Source: Pseudomonas arcuscaelestis
GTDB taxonomy: Bacteria; Pseudomonadota; Gammaproteobacteria; Pseudomonadales; Pseudomonadaceae
Direction of reading: 5' to 3'
DNA: 64,000 nucleotides
NCBI RefSeq assembly: GCF_016881005.1
Contig: NZ_JACOPV010000014.1
Location: 62,001 to 126,000 of the forward strand
A program made the position numbers and the translations under genes. Positions 42,451 to 50,793 of the stretch are shown here, piece by piece. Under the pieces are notes generated by a model. That model had not been told where the DNA came from, did not search any database, and saw only the letters and a list, made by a program, of their open reading frames with translations. The first letter of the stretch is position 1; each line of letters opens with the position of its first letter.

Positions 42451-43929
42451 CTAGCGGCGCTTGCTACCCCCAAGTAACGACCCCATCAAGCCCCGTACCA
42501 ACTGACGCCCGAACTGGTTGGCTGCCTGGCGCATTGCCGACTTGATCGCTTGTCCGGCCGCGCTCTGCAAAAACTCTCCGGCCTTGTCGGTAAAACTCTC
42601 CTCGGCGGCAACGGGCGCTTGCTCGGGCGCCCCGGCTCCACCTTTGCGAGCCGTGAGCATTTCGTAGGCAGACTCGCGATCCACCGGCTTGTCATAGCGC
42701 CCGGCCAACGGCGATGCCTTGATCAGCGCAGCGCGTTCCGCGGCGCTCAAAGGACCGATCCGCGACTGAGGCGGGGCAATCAACACTCGCTGGACCATGC
42801 CCGGTGTGCCCTTCTCTTGCAAAGTACCCACCAAGGCCTCACCAATCCCAAGCTCCGTCAACACGCTCAAGGTGTCGATATCCGGGTTGGGACGAAAGCC
42901 TTCAGCCACAGCCTTCAAGGACTTCTGCTCCTTGGCAGTGAATGCGCGCAGGCCATGCTGAACCCGCAAGCCCAACTGGGCCAGAACATCATCTGGCAAG
43001 TCGCTTGGCGACTGGGTTACGAAGTACACCCCCACACCTTTGGAGCGAATCAGGCGAACCACTTGCTCCAGGCGATCCTGCAGCGCCTTGGGCGTGCCAT
43101 TGAAAAGCAGATGCGCCTCGTCGAAAAACAGAGCCAGCAAGGGCTTGTCGGCATCGCCGCGCTCCGGAAGCTGCTCGAACAACTCAGCCAGCAGCCATAA
43201 CAAGAACGTCGCATAGACCTTCGGCGCCTCGTGAACCAGCCGGCTGGCGTCGAGCAAGTGAATACGCCCCCGACCATCGGCATCGGGGTGCAGCAGATCC
43301 TCCAATTGCAACGCCGGCTCACCAAACAAGGCTTCGGCGCCTTGTTGCTCCAGGGTAGCCAAGCGCCTTAACAGTGCCTGACTGGAACCGGTTGTCATCA
43401 GCGCGCTGTCATCGCCCAGCAACTGCGGGTTGTCCTTGAGGTGCGCCAGAAGCGCCTTGAGATCCTTGATGTCGAGCAGCAGCAGACCTTCGCGATCAGC
43501 CACCTTGAATGCTGCATAAAGTGCTGCCTGCTGGCTGTCGGTCAGTTCCAGCAGGTTGCCCAGCAACAAAGGTCCCATCTCACTGAGGGTGGTGCGCAAG
43601 GGATGGCCGGTCTGCCCATGAATATCCCAGAGGCTGACAGGGTAGGCCTGCGCCCGATACTCGAGCCACGGCATTGCAGCAATGCGCTCTGCAACTTTGC
43701 CCTGAGGGTTGCCGATGGCGCCCAAGCCACACAGGTCACCTTTGACGTCGGCGGCGAACACGGCTACCCCGGCATCGCTGAACGCCTCGGCCATATGCTG
43801 CAAAGTCACCGTCTTGCCGGTGCCGGTCGCACCGGCAACCAGGCCGTGACGGTTGGCCAGACGCATGGCCTGGGCTACCGGTTGACCGGCCGGATCGGCA
43901 CCAAGAATGAACTGCGAAAAGTCAGGCAT
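42451..43929 (-). CDS. HerA-like ATPase of the YjgR/DUF853 family
   Basis: A 492-residue P-loop ATPase. Walker A GATGTGKT is at 33-40 (LVAGATGTGKTVTLQHMAEAF) and Walker B in LLALFFDEAHLLFNGTP. An arginine-rich C-terminal part follows: GVYFVTQSPSDLPDDVLAQLGLRVQHGLRAFTAKEQ. The tail carries a GGS-rich end. The biochemical role of YjgR is unknown; DNA or protein translocation is suggested by the HerA/FtsK fold. It is divergent from the chemoreceptor gene at 44098. Confidence 0.88.
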   Translation of the reverse strand: MPDFSQFILGADPAGQPVAQAMRLANRHGLVAGATGTGKTVTLQHMAEAFSDAGVAVFAADVKGDLCGLGAIGNPQGKVAERIAAMPWLEYRAQAYPVSLWDIHGQTGHPLRTTLSEMGPLLLGNLLELTDSQQAALYAAFKVADREGLLLLDIKDLKALLAHLKDNPQLLGDDSALMTTGSSQALLRRLATLEQQGAEALFGEPALQLEDLLHPDADGRGRIHLLDASRLVHEAPKVYATFLLWLLAELFEQLPERGDADKPLLALFFDEAHLLFNGTPKALQDRLEQVVRLIRSKGVGVYFVTQSPSDLPDDVLAQLGLRVQHGLRAFTAKEQKSLKAVAEGFRPNPDIDTLSVLTELGIGEALVGTLQEKGTPGMVQRVLIAPPQSRIGPLSAAERAALIKASPLAGRYDKPVDRESAYEMLTARKGGAGAPEQAPVAAEESFTDKAGEFLQSAAGQAIKSAMRQAANQFGRQLVRGLMGSLLGGSKRR

Positions 43930-44097
43930 GTTTTTTCACCCTCTATTTAAGCTTTGGCTCGAATCGGCCGATATCTCATTAGCGATAGACCATCAGAAAG
44001 ACAGGATAAGCCCGACAAGGAAAGCCGACCTGCACTGCTTTCAAACTGCTCTTTGTGCGAACGACCCGGATAACAAACCTTAGCGGACAAACTCGTT

Positions 44098-45978
44098 ATG
44101 AATAAAAACCTCCGATTCAGCCACAAGATCCTTCTGGCCGCTTCTTTGATCGTCATGATCGCTTTCACGCTCTTCACTTTGTACAACGATTACCTGCAGC
44201 GCAATGCAATTCGTGAAGATCTGGAACGTTATCTGGTAGAGATGGGCGATACCACATCAACCAATATTAAAAACCTGTTTGATGGGCGTATTCTGCTCGT
44301 ACAAAACGTGGCACAGAACATTGCCGCGTTTCCCGGCGCGGAAAATGTTGGCACCTTGCTCGGCCAACAGGCCCTTGTTTCGAGTTTTCTGACTGTTTAT
44401 CTGGGTGACGTCAATGGTGGCTTCACCATTCGTCCTCAAACCAAAATGCCTGATGGCTACGATCCACGAGTGCGTCCCTGGTACAAGGACGGCATGGCCG
44501 CCAATGGCCCAATCCTCACTGAACCCTATATTGATGTCAGCACGGGCAAAATGGTGATTTCGGTGGTTGCCACTGCTGCGCGCAACGTCGGTGTCGTCGG
44601 CGGCGACCTGGCACTTGATGGCCTCACCGAAATTATCAACTCGCTGAACTTTGGCGGTATGGGCTATGCCTTCCTGGTCAACGACCAAGGCAAGATTCTG
44701 GTTCACCCGGACAAGAACCTGGTGATGAAGTCGCTTTCAGACCTGTTCCCGCAGAATACCCCACGCCTGACCAAGGACCTCAGTGAGGTGCAGATCAACG
44801 GCCAGACCCGCTTGTTGACCTTCGCCCCGGTCAAAGGCCTGCCATCTGCTAACTGGTATATCGGCCTGTCCGTCGAAAAAGACAAAGCCTACGCAATGCT
44901 CAGCACCTTCCGCACGTCAGCGGTGATCGCCACGCTGGTTGCGGTGGTGATCATCATCAGTCTGCTCGGCCTGTTGATTCGTGTGCTGTTGCAGCCGTTG
45001 CATACCATGACCCGCGCCATGGAAGACATCGCCGAAGGCGAAGGTGATCTAACCAAGCGCCTGACCCTGCACAGTCAGGACGAATTCGGCATCCTCGGCA
45101 CCGCGTTCAACCGCTTTGTGGAGCGCATTCACACCTCGATCCGCGAAGTGTCTTCGGCCACCGAACAGGTCAACGAAGTGGCGCTGCGCGTGGTCAGCGC
45201 CTCGAACTCCTCGATGGTCAACTCCGACGAGCAATCCAATCGGACCAACAGTGTCGCCGCCGCAATCAACCAGCTTGGCGCCGCTGCCCAGGAAATTGCC
45301 CACAACGCTGCCCAGGCCTCGCAGCAAGCAAGTTCAGCGCGTCATCTGGCTGAAGAAGGTCAGCAGGTAGTCGATCGCAGTATTGCTGCGATGAACCGCC
45401 TGTCGGATTTGATCTGCACCTCCAGTTCACATATCGAAACGCTCAACAGCAAAACGGTGAACATTGGCCAGATCCTCGAAGTGATCACCAGCATCTCCCA
45501 GCAGACCAACCTGCTCGCACTCAACGCTGCTATCGAAGCGGCCCGGGCGGGTGAAGCCGGTCGCGGGTTCGCCGTGGTCGCCGATGAAGTGCGTAACCTC
45601 GCCCACCGCACCCAGGAGTCTGCACAACAGGTACAGAACATGATCGAAGAACTGCAGGTGGGTGCCCGCGAGTCGGTCGACACCATGGGCCAGAGCCAGC
45701 GCCACAGCCAGGACAGCGTTGAAATCGCCAATCAGGCCGGTGAACGCCTGGGCAGCGTAACCCTGCGCATCGGCGAGATCGACGGCATGAACCAGTCAGT
45801 GGCTACCGCCACCGAAGAGCAGACTGCCGTGGTCGACTCGATCAATATGGACATCAATGAGATCAACATGCTCAACCAGGAAGGGGTGGAAAACCTGCAG
45901 TCGACCCTGCGCGCCTGTGCCGACCTCGAGCAACAGGCCACGCGCTTGAAGCACCTGGTCGGCAGCTTCCGCATCTGA
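44098..45978 (+). CDS. Methyl-accepting chemotaxis protein with amino-acid dCache domain (PctA-like)
   Basis: A 626-residue chemoreceptor: helix 1 (10-30), periplasmic double-Cache (~35-275), helix 2 (~280-302), HAMP (LLQPLHTMTRAMEDIAEGEGDLTKRL) and a signalling domain with the hairpin tip ITSISQQTNLLALNAAIEAARAGEAGRGFAVVADEVR. The ligand pocket has Tyr121, Arg126, Trp128, Tyr129, Tyr144 and an Asp near 170, the residue set of the amino-acid-binding dCache_1AA class, so L-amino acids are the likely attractants. It is not next to a che operon. A 9-bp hairpin follows at 45987-46010. Confidence 0.92.
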   Translation: MNKNLRFSHKILLAASLIVMIAFTLFTLYNDYLQRNAIREDLERYLVEMGDTTSTNIKNLFDGRILLVQNVAQNIAAFPGAENVGTLLGQQALVSSFLTVYLGDVNGGFTIRPQTKMPDGYDPRVRPWYKDGMAANGPILTEPYIDVSTGKMVISVVATAARNVGVVGGDLALDGLTEIINSLNFGGMGYAFLVNDQGKILVHPDKNLVMKSLSDLFPQNTPRLTKDLSEVQINGQTRLLTFAPVKGLPSANWYIGLSVEKDKAYAMLSTFRTSAVIATLVAVVIIISLLGLLIRVLLQPLHTMTRAMEDIAEGEGDLTKRLTLHSQDEFGILGTAFNRFVERIHTSIREVSSATEQVNEVALRVVSASNSSMVNSDEQSNRTNSVAAAINQLGAAAQEIAHNAAQASQQASSARHLAEEGQQVVDRSIAAMNRLSDLICTSSSHIETLNSKTVNIGQILEVITSISQQTNLLALNAAIEAARAGEAGRGFAVVADEVRNLAHRTQESAQQVQNMIEELQVGARESVDTMGQSQRHSQDSVEIANQAGERLGSVTLRIGEIDGMNQSVATATEEQTAVVDSINMDINEINMLNQEGVENLQSTLRACADLEQQATRLKHLVGSFRI

Positions 45979-45986
45979 CCGCCCTC

Positions 45987-46010
45987 GGGCAGCGGCGAGC
46001 ACCGCTGCCC
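45987..46010 (+). terminator. Hairpin after the chemoreceptor gene
   Basis: GGGCAGCGG-CGAGCA-CCGCTGCCC forms a perfect 9-bp stem without a clear T-run. Confidence 0.55.
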
Positions 46011-46122
46011 CTCCCCTCGCAGCGCGATCGAACAAACTATCCTTCATAGAGGTCCACCTTTAGGTACGTCATCAGGCGAGCAGCAATCGCCGATGAAACA
46101 CCTTGGAGACGATCTTGGAGGG

Positions 46123-47244
46123 ATGCTGATCGTGCACATCGCTGACATCACCATGTTCTACGCCCCGGCCAGTGGCGGCGTGCGTACTTATCTTGATGCC
46201 AAACATCGCCGCCTGGACCACACCCCCGGTGTCCGTCACAGCCTGTTGATCCCCGGTGCCAGCCCCCAGCATGCCAATGGTATCTACCAGGTACCGGCCC
46301 CCGCCCTGCCGTTTGGAAACGGCTACCGCTTTCCCTTGCGCCTGGCCCCCTGGCGCAACATTCTCCAGGACCTGCAACCGGACCTGATCGAAGTCGGCGA
46401 TCCTTACCTCACCGCCTGGGCAGCGCTGGACGCGCGGCGCCAGCTCGATGTACCGGTGATCGGCTTCTACCACTCGGACCTGCCGCTGTTGGTCAGCAAC
46501 CGCATGGGCAACTGGTTCACCCCCAATGTTGAGGCCTATGTCAGCAAATTGTATGGCAACTTTGACCGGGTCCTGGCTCCCAGCCTGGTAATGGCCAACA
46601 AACTTCGCGGCCTTGGCGTCGGCAATGTCCATGTACAGCGCCTGGGCGTAGACCTTGCCACCTTCAACCCCCAACACCGCGACAGCGACCTGCGCCGCCA
46701 GCTGCATATCGCCGACAACACCCACTTACTGGTGTTTGCCGGCCGTGGCTCGCGGGAAAAAAACCTTCCCGTGCTGCTGGATTGCATGAAACGCCTTGGC
46801 AGGCACTACCACCTGCTGCTGGTAGGCTCGCACATGCCTTCCAACGTACCGGCCAACGTCAGCGTTATCGACCACTTCTGCCCGGCCCACGAAGTCGGCC
46901 GCTTGCTGGCCAGTGCCGATGCCCTGATCCATGCCGGCGACCAGGAAACCTTCGGCCTGGTCATACTCGAAGCCATGGCCAGCGCAATTCCGGTTATTGC
47001 GGTGGCAGCAGGCGCCTTCAAAGAAATTGTCGACGACCGTTTTGGTCGGTTGTGCACCCCCAACGATGGCCAGGCCATGGCCAAGGCAGTGCGTGAAGTA
47101 TTCGAAGAAGGGGCGGTACAACTCGGCCAGCAGGCGCGCCGGCACGTCGAGCAACACTACGCCTGGGACAGCGTTGTAAATGGTTTGCTGGCCCACTACC
47201 GCGCCGTTCTGGGCCATGAACTGCAGGTACGAACCCATGCTTGA
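46123..47244 (+). CDS. Glycosyltransferase family 4 (GT-B)
   Basis: A 373-residue GT-B glycosyltransferase: MLIVHIADITMFYAPASGGVRTYLDAKHRRL at the N-terminus (GGVRTY, donor-fold loop) and the nucleotide-sugar motif ETFGLVILEAMASAIPVIAV (EX7E) at the C-terminus. It is soluble or peripheral. The start is uncertain: ATG 46123 begins the conserved domain but GGAGGG is very close, and an ATG at 46093 or a GTG at 46132 are alternatives. It overlaps the deacetylase gene by 8 bp and heads a three-gene operon. The sugar and acceptor are unknown, probably a lipid acceptor given the membrane partner. Confidence 0.85.
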   Translation: MLIVHIADITMFYAPASGGVRTYLDAKHRRLDHTPGVRHSLLIPGASPQHANGIYQVPAPALPFGNGYRFPLRLAPWRNILQDLQPDLIEVGDPYLTAWAALDARRQLDVPVIGFYHSDLPLLVSNRMGNWFTPNVEAYVSKLYGNFDRVLAPSLVMANKLRGLGVGNVHVQRLGVDLATFNPQHRDSDLRRQLHIADNTHLLVFAGRGSREKNLPVLLDCMKRLGRHYHLLLVGSHMPSNVPANVSVIDHFCPAHEVGRLLASADALIHAGDQETFGLVILEAMASAIPVIAVAAGAFKEIVDDRFGRLCTPNDGQAMAKAVREVFEEGAVQLGQQARRHVEQHYAWDSVVNGLLAHYRAVLGHELQVRTHA

Positions 47245-48007
47245 GCCCGCGGCTAACCAAGACGGGCGAAGTCTGCTGCTGGTGCTGCATGACGTTGCAC
47301 CGCACACCTGGCCTGACTACCAGCCATTCGTAGAGGCTGTGGATGCCTTAGGCGATATCCCCATGACATGGCTGGTGGTTCCAAACTTTCACAAGCGCGA
47401 TCCGCTGGCACTGGCCACCCGCTTTCGACGCGTGCTCGACCTGCGCCTGCGCCGGGGCGACGAACTCGTGCTGCACGGTTTCTACCATGCTGACGACAGC
47501 CCACCGCCACGCTCGGTACGGGACTATTTCATGCGGCGCATATACACACACGAAGGCGAGTTCTACAGCCTTGACCAGGCTGCGGCACTCGAACGTCTTG
47601 AGGCCGGCATGGCGTTGTTCCGCCAGTTCGACTGGCCCCTGGCAGGGTTTGTCGCGCCAGCCTGGTTGATGAGCGAAGGCACCCGCCGGGCACTGCGCAA
47701 CCTCCCCTTGCAGTTCACCAGTAACCCTCGCTACTTGTATCGGTTGCCAGACTTCACTCCCATCCAGGCCCCTGGGCTGGTGTGGAGCGCCCGCAGTGCC
47801 TGGCGTCGCGGCTTATCCAAGGTCGCCTGCGACCTGCACGCCTCGCGCTTGCAGCAGGCGCCGGTGATACGCCTGGGCTTACACCCGGTGGATATGCGCC
47901 ACAGCTTTTCCCGCCGCTACTGGCTACAAACCTTGCAGCACTTGATGCAACAGGGCCGTACGCCGCTGACCAAATCCGCCTGGCTCGCCAGCAGGCCGAC
48001 CAGGTGA
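47237..48007 (+). CDS. DUF2334 polysaccharide deacetylase-like protein
   Basis: A 256-residue protein of the carbohydrate esterase-like NodB fold: SLLLVLHDVAPHTWPDYQPFVEAVDAL (the HD metal-binding pair), DELVLHGFYHADDSP (HxxxH-like), GFVAPAWLMSEGTRRAL and LGLHPVDMRH. No signal peptide is visible. It overlaps the upstream glycosyltransferase by 8 bp and the downstream flippase-like gene by 4 bp, so the three are coupled. Probable N-deacetylase of an amino-sugar lipid; substrate unproven. Confidence 0.82.
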   Translation: MLEPAANQDGRSLLLVLHDVAPHTWPDYQPFVEAVDALGDIPMTWLVVPNFHKRDPLALATRFRRVLDLRLRRGDELVLHGFYHADDSPPPRSVRDYFMRRIYTHEGEFYSLDQAAALERLEAGMALFRQFDWPLAGFVAPAWLMSEGTRRALRNLPLQFTSNPRYLYRLPDFTPIQAPGLVWSARSAWRRGLSKVACDLHASRLQQAPVIRLGLHPVDMRHSFSRRYWLQTLQHLMQQGRTPLTKSAWLASRPTR

Positions 48008-49008
48008 ACCGCCTGCTCTGGTTGCTTCTGGCCCTGGTGATGGCGCTGCTGGTGCCGACCTTGCTTGGCGGTAGCGATCTACTGGTACGCCTGCGCAGCT
48101 TTGCTCCCACCCTGATGCTCGGTCTGCTGGGTATGATCCTGATGTGCTGGGTCATCAATGCCATGCGCTTGCGGCTACTGTTGGGCAGCCAGGGCGAAAA
48201 ACTGGGGCGGATGCGTAGCCTGGGCGTAATCATGGCTACTGAGTTCGCCATCTGTACCACCCCCGGTGGCAGCGGCGGTCCGCTGGCCTTGATGGCGCTA
48301 TTGGCTCAGGATCGCATCAGGCCGGCGCGCAGTGGCGCTGTGTTCGCCGCCGACCAGATCAATGATCTGGTCTTTTTTCTCTGCGCCATGCTCGCAATCG
48401 CTGGATATTCAGTGTTTCACAGCATCAGTCGCAACCTGGAGGGATTGCTCGCCAGCAGCGCCGTATTGATGATCGGAGTACTGGCCGGGGTTGTGCTGCT
48501 TCTGGGATACCGACGCTCAATGCTGCACTTGAGCGGCAGTCTGCTACGAAGACTCAAGGTATCAACCTCGCGCCGACGCCGCTGGACGTGCAAGGTATTG
48601 CACTTTTTTCGCGCGCTGGCCGATACCTGGCGACTGCCAAAGCGCACGCTGGCACTGGTGTTCGCCCTGACCTGCGTACATTGGGGATTGCGCTATAGCG
48701 TGTTGTATCTGGCCTTGCAGGGGCTTGGGGTGGACCTGCAATGGATGCTGAGTTTTCTGATCCAGATGCTCTCGCTGAGCGCCGGCCAGTTCAGCCTGTT
48801 GCCAGGCGGTGCCGGTGCCGCAGAACTGACCTCGGCAGCCTTGTTGACCCCGCTGGTAGGCAAATCTACAGCGGCGGCTGCAATTCTGATCTGGCGGGTG
48901 GTGACGTATTACTTCTACTTGCTTGCTGGTGGCCCGGTATTCCTGTGCCTGCTGGGCAGACCCTTGCTGGCGCGCTGGCGCTTCAATCAGGCTCGGGCAC
49001 GTCGTTAG
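48004..49008 (+). CDS. Flippase-like membrane protein (LPG_synthase_TM/AglD family)
   Basis: A 334-residue integral membrane protein with about eight helices. FAICTTPGGSGGPLALMALLAQD and LLPGGAGAAELTSAALLTPLVG are the conserved loops of the UPF0104 family related to the MprF flippase domain. Translation starts at a GTG inside the deacetylase stop (GTGA). With the glycosyltransferase and deacetylase it probably moves a glycolipid across the inner membrane. Its end overlaps the small gene at 48983 by 26 bp. Confidence 0.8.
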   Translation: MNRLLWLLLALVMALLVPTLLGGSDLLVRLRSFAPTLMLGLLGMILMCWVINAMRLRLLLGSQGEKLGRMRSLGVIMATEFAICTTPGGSGGPLALMALLAQDRIRPARSGAVFAADQINDLVFFLCAMLAIAGYSVFHSISRNLEGLLASSAVLMIGVLAGVVLLLGYRRSMLHLSGSLLRRLKVSTSRRRRWTCKVLHFFRALADTWRLPKRTLALVFALTCVHWGLRYSVLYLALQGLGVDLQWMLSFLIQMLSLSAGQFSLLPGGAGAAELTSAALLTPLVGKSTAAAAILIWRVVTYYFYLLAGGPVFLCLLGRPLLARWRFNQARARR

Positions 49009-49153
49009 CCGATTGCTGCTTCCAGAGTTCGGCGGCACCGGGAAAATCGGTGCCATCTTCGCTGTCCAGGGCTTCTGGATCGTAACGGCTCAAACAGCCC
49101 TCGCCAAGAACGGGTGGGGCTTTGGAGGTTGCCTTGTCGAGCGGATCGGCCAT
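48983..49153 (-). CDS. Conserved hypothetical protein, 56 aa
   Basis: A short acidic protein, MADPLDKATSKAPPVLGEGCLSRYDPEALDSEDGTDFPGAAELWKQQSANDVPEPD. GGAGG lies 7 nt before the ATG. It is 22 bp downstream of purU on the same strand, probably cotranscribed, and its 3' end overlaps the flippase-like gene. It is predicted to be mostly disordered. No family recognised. Confidence 0.65.
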   Translation of the reverse strand: MADPLDKATSKAPPVLGEGCLSRYDPEALDSEDGTDFPGAAELWKQQSANDVPEPD

Positions 49154-49175
49154 TTTGCAACCTCCATGGAACGCG

Positions 49176-50027
49176 TTAGTTGAAAACCACCGTTTTATTA
49201 CCGTGAACCAGTACGCGGTCCTCCAGGTGATAGCGCAAGCCACGGGCCAGCACCATCTTCTCGACGTCACGACCGAACCGAACCATGTCCTCGATGCTGT
49301 CGCTGTGGCTGACGCGTACAACGTCCTGCTCGATGATCGGACCGGCATCCAGTTCTTCGGTTACATAGTGGCAAGTAGCACCGATCAGTTTCACACCACG
49401 CAGCGAGGCTTGGTGATAAGGCTTGGCACCGACAAATGATGGCAGGAAGCTGTGGTGAATGTTGATCACCTGCTGGGCATACTCCTGGCACAGTTGCGGC
49501 GGCAGGATCTGCATGTAGCGCGCCAGCACCACAACATCCGCAGCGTGCTCCTTGACCAGGCGCGAAACTTCAGCAAACGCTGGTTGCTTGTCCTGCGGGT
49601 CTACCGGGACGTGAAAAAACGGAATGCCATGCCATTCGACCATGCTACGCAGGTCGTTATGGTTGGAAATCACGCAAGGAATATCGCAATCCAGTTCCTT
49701 TGCATGCCAACGGTGCAGCAAGTCCGCCAGGCAATGAGACTCGCGGCTGGCCATCAACACCACGCGCTTCTTCTGATCGGTGTCGGTTATACGCCAGACC
49801 ATCGAGAATTCTTCGGCAATGGGTGCAAACGCTTCGCGAAACGCCTCGATGCCAAATGGCAGCGTTTGTGCGCGAATTTCATGACGCATGAAGAACCAAC
49901 CGCTCTGCTCATCGGAGTGATGGCTCGCTTCGTTGATCCAGCCGTTATAGGACGCCAGGAAATTACTGACTTTGGCGACGATGCCAACGCGGTCGGGGCA
50001 AGCAATCACCAGCCGGTAGGTTTGCAT
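49176..50027 (-). CDS. purU: Formyltetrahydrofolate deformylase
   Basis: A 283-residue enzyme: N-terminal ACT domain (LVIACPDRVGIVAKVSNFLASYNGWINEASHHSD) and C-terminal formyl-transferase domain with the catalytic Asn/His in QVINIHHSFLPSFVGAKPYHQA and the Asp in EELDAGPIIEQDV. It hydrolyses 10-formyl-THF to formate and THF, balancing one-carbon units and feeding PurT. GGAG lies upstream of the ATG at 50027. Confidence 0.94.
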   Translation of the reverse strand: MQTYRLVIACPDRVGIVAKVSNFLASYNGWINEASHHSDEQSGWFFMRHEIRAQTLPFGIEAFREAFAPIAEEFSMVWRITDTDQKKRVVLMASRESHCLADLLHRWHAKELDCDIPCVISNHNDLRSMVEWHGIPFFHVPVDPQDKQPAFAEVSRLVKEHAADVVVLARYMQILPPQLCQEYAQQVINIHHSFLPSFVGAKPYHQASLRGVKLIGATCHYVTEELDAGPIIEQDVVRVSHSDSIEDMVRFGRDVEKMVLARGLRYHLEDRVLVHGNKTVVFN

Positions 50028-50339
50028 GAAAGGGGCTCCAGATACTTCGCAAAGGCGCTCATTCTAACGATTGCCCGGAAAAACTGCAGTAGAGAATGTG
50101 TCCAACCCGTCGCCTTTATCTGCAGCGCCCGAGGCTGGCGGAAGCAGCGCACCGAACGGTGTGGCGACAAGTTGAGTGTTATCTGCAAGTCTTAGTTTGT
50201 AAATTTTTCTTAATACAAATTATTGGATTGATTTAAGCACCTGCGCATTTATTACCAAGTTAAATGTTTACTTGGCAGTACGCTCTGACTATTATTGGAC
50301 CACTGTCTCCCTGATTTCCCTATTTCCAAGGATCCTCAA
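50028..50339. promoter_or_regulatory. AT-rich regulatory region between purU and mvaT
   Basis: The stretch from about 50190 is strikingly AT-rich, as expected for an MvaT-autoregulated promoter. CCAAGT (50255-50260) and ACTTGG (50270-50275) form a 6-bp inverted repeat around TAAATGTTT. No gene seen. Confidence 0.55.
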
Positions 50340-50717
50340 ATGTCCCTGATCAACGAATACCGCGCTACAGAAGAAGCCATCAAAGAACTGCAAGCGCGTC
50401 TGGCAAACCTGTCGAACGACGACAAGCTGAAGAAAGAGCTGGAGTTCGAAGGTAAACTGCGCACTCTGATGGGTGAGTATCAGAAGTCGCTGCGCGATAT
50501 CATTGCGCTGCTCGACCCAGAAGCAAAATCAGTAAAAGTACCTCGCGGCGCTGTTAAAACCACCGGTACCAAGCGCGCGCGCAAGGTCAAGCAATACAAA
50601 AACCCGCACAACGGTGAAGTCATCGAAACCAAAGGCGGCAACCACAAAACCCTGAAAGAGTGGAAAGCCAAGTGGGGTGGCGATGTGGTTGAAGGCTGGG
50701 CGACCCTGCTGGGTTAA
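50340..50717 (+). CDS. mvaT: MvaT/TurA family H-NS-like nucleoid protein
   Basis: A 125-residue xenogeneic silencer. It starts MSLINEYRATEEAIKELQARL: coiled-coil oligomerisation segment to ~60, a linker, and the C-terminal DNA-binding AT-hook-like region RARKVKQYKNPHNGEVIETKGGNHKTLKEWKAKWG. It binds AT-rich DNA and silences acquired genes. The ATG at 50340 begins the conserved N-terminus; an upstream in-frame start was rejected. Pseudomonads usually carry several paralogues (TurA-E, MvaU); which one this is cannot be settled here. Confidence 0.94.
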   Translation: MSLINEYRATEEAIKELQARLANLSNDDKLKKELEFEGKLRTLMGEYQKSLRDIIALLDPEAKSVKVPRGAVKTTGTKRARKVKQYKNPHNGEVIETKGGNHKTLKEWKAKWGGDVVEGWATLLG

Positions 50718-50751
50718 TAGCCGGTCACTGCAACCTCGTTTGCACTGACAT

Positions 50752-50783
50752 AAAAAAAACGCCAGCTCGCTGGCGTTTTTTTT
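50752..50783. terminator. Bidirectional terminator between mvaT and sbcB
   Basis: CGCCAG-CTCG-CTGGCG is flanked by A8 and T8, so it works for both convergent genes. Confidence 0.92.
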
Positions 50784-50793
50784 CGTCCCGTGT

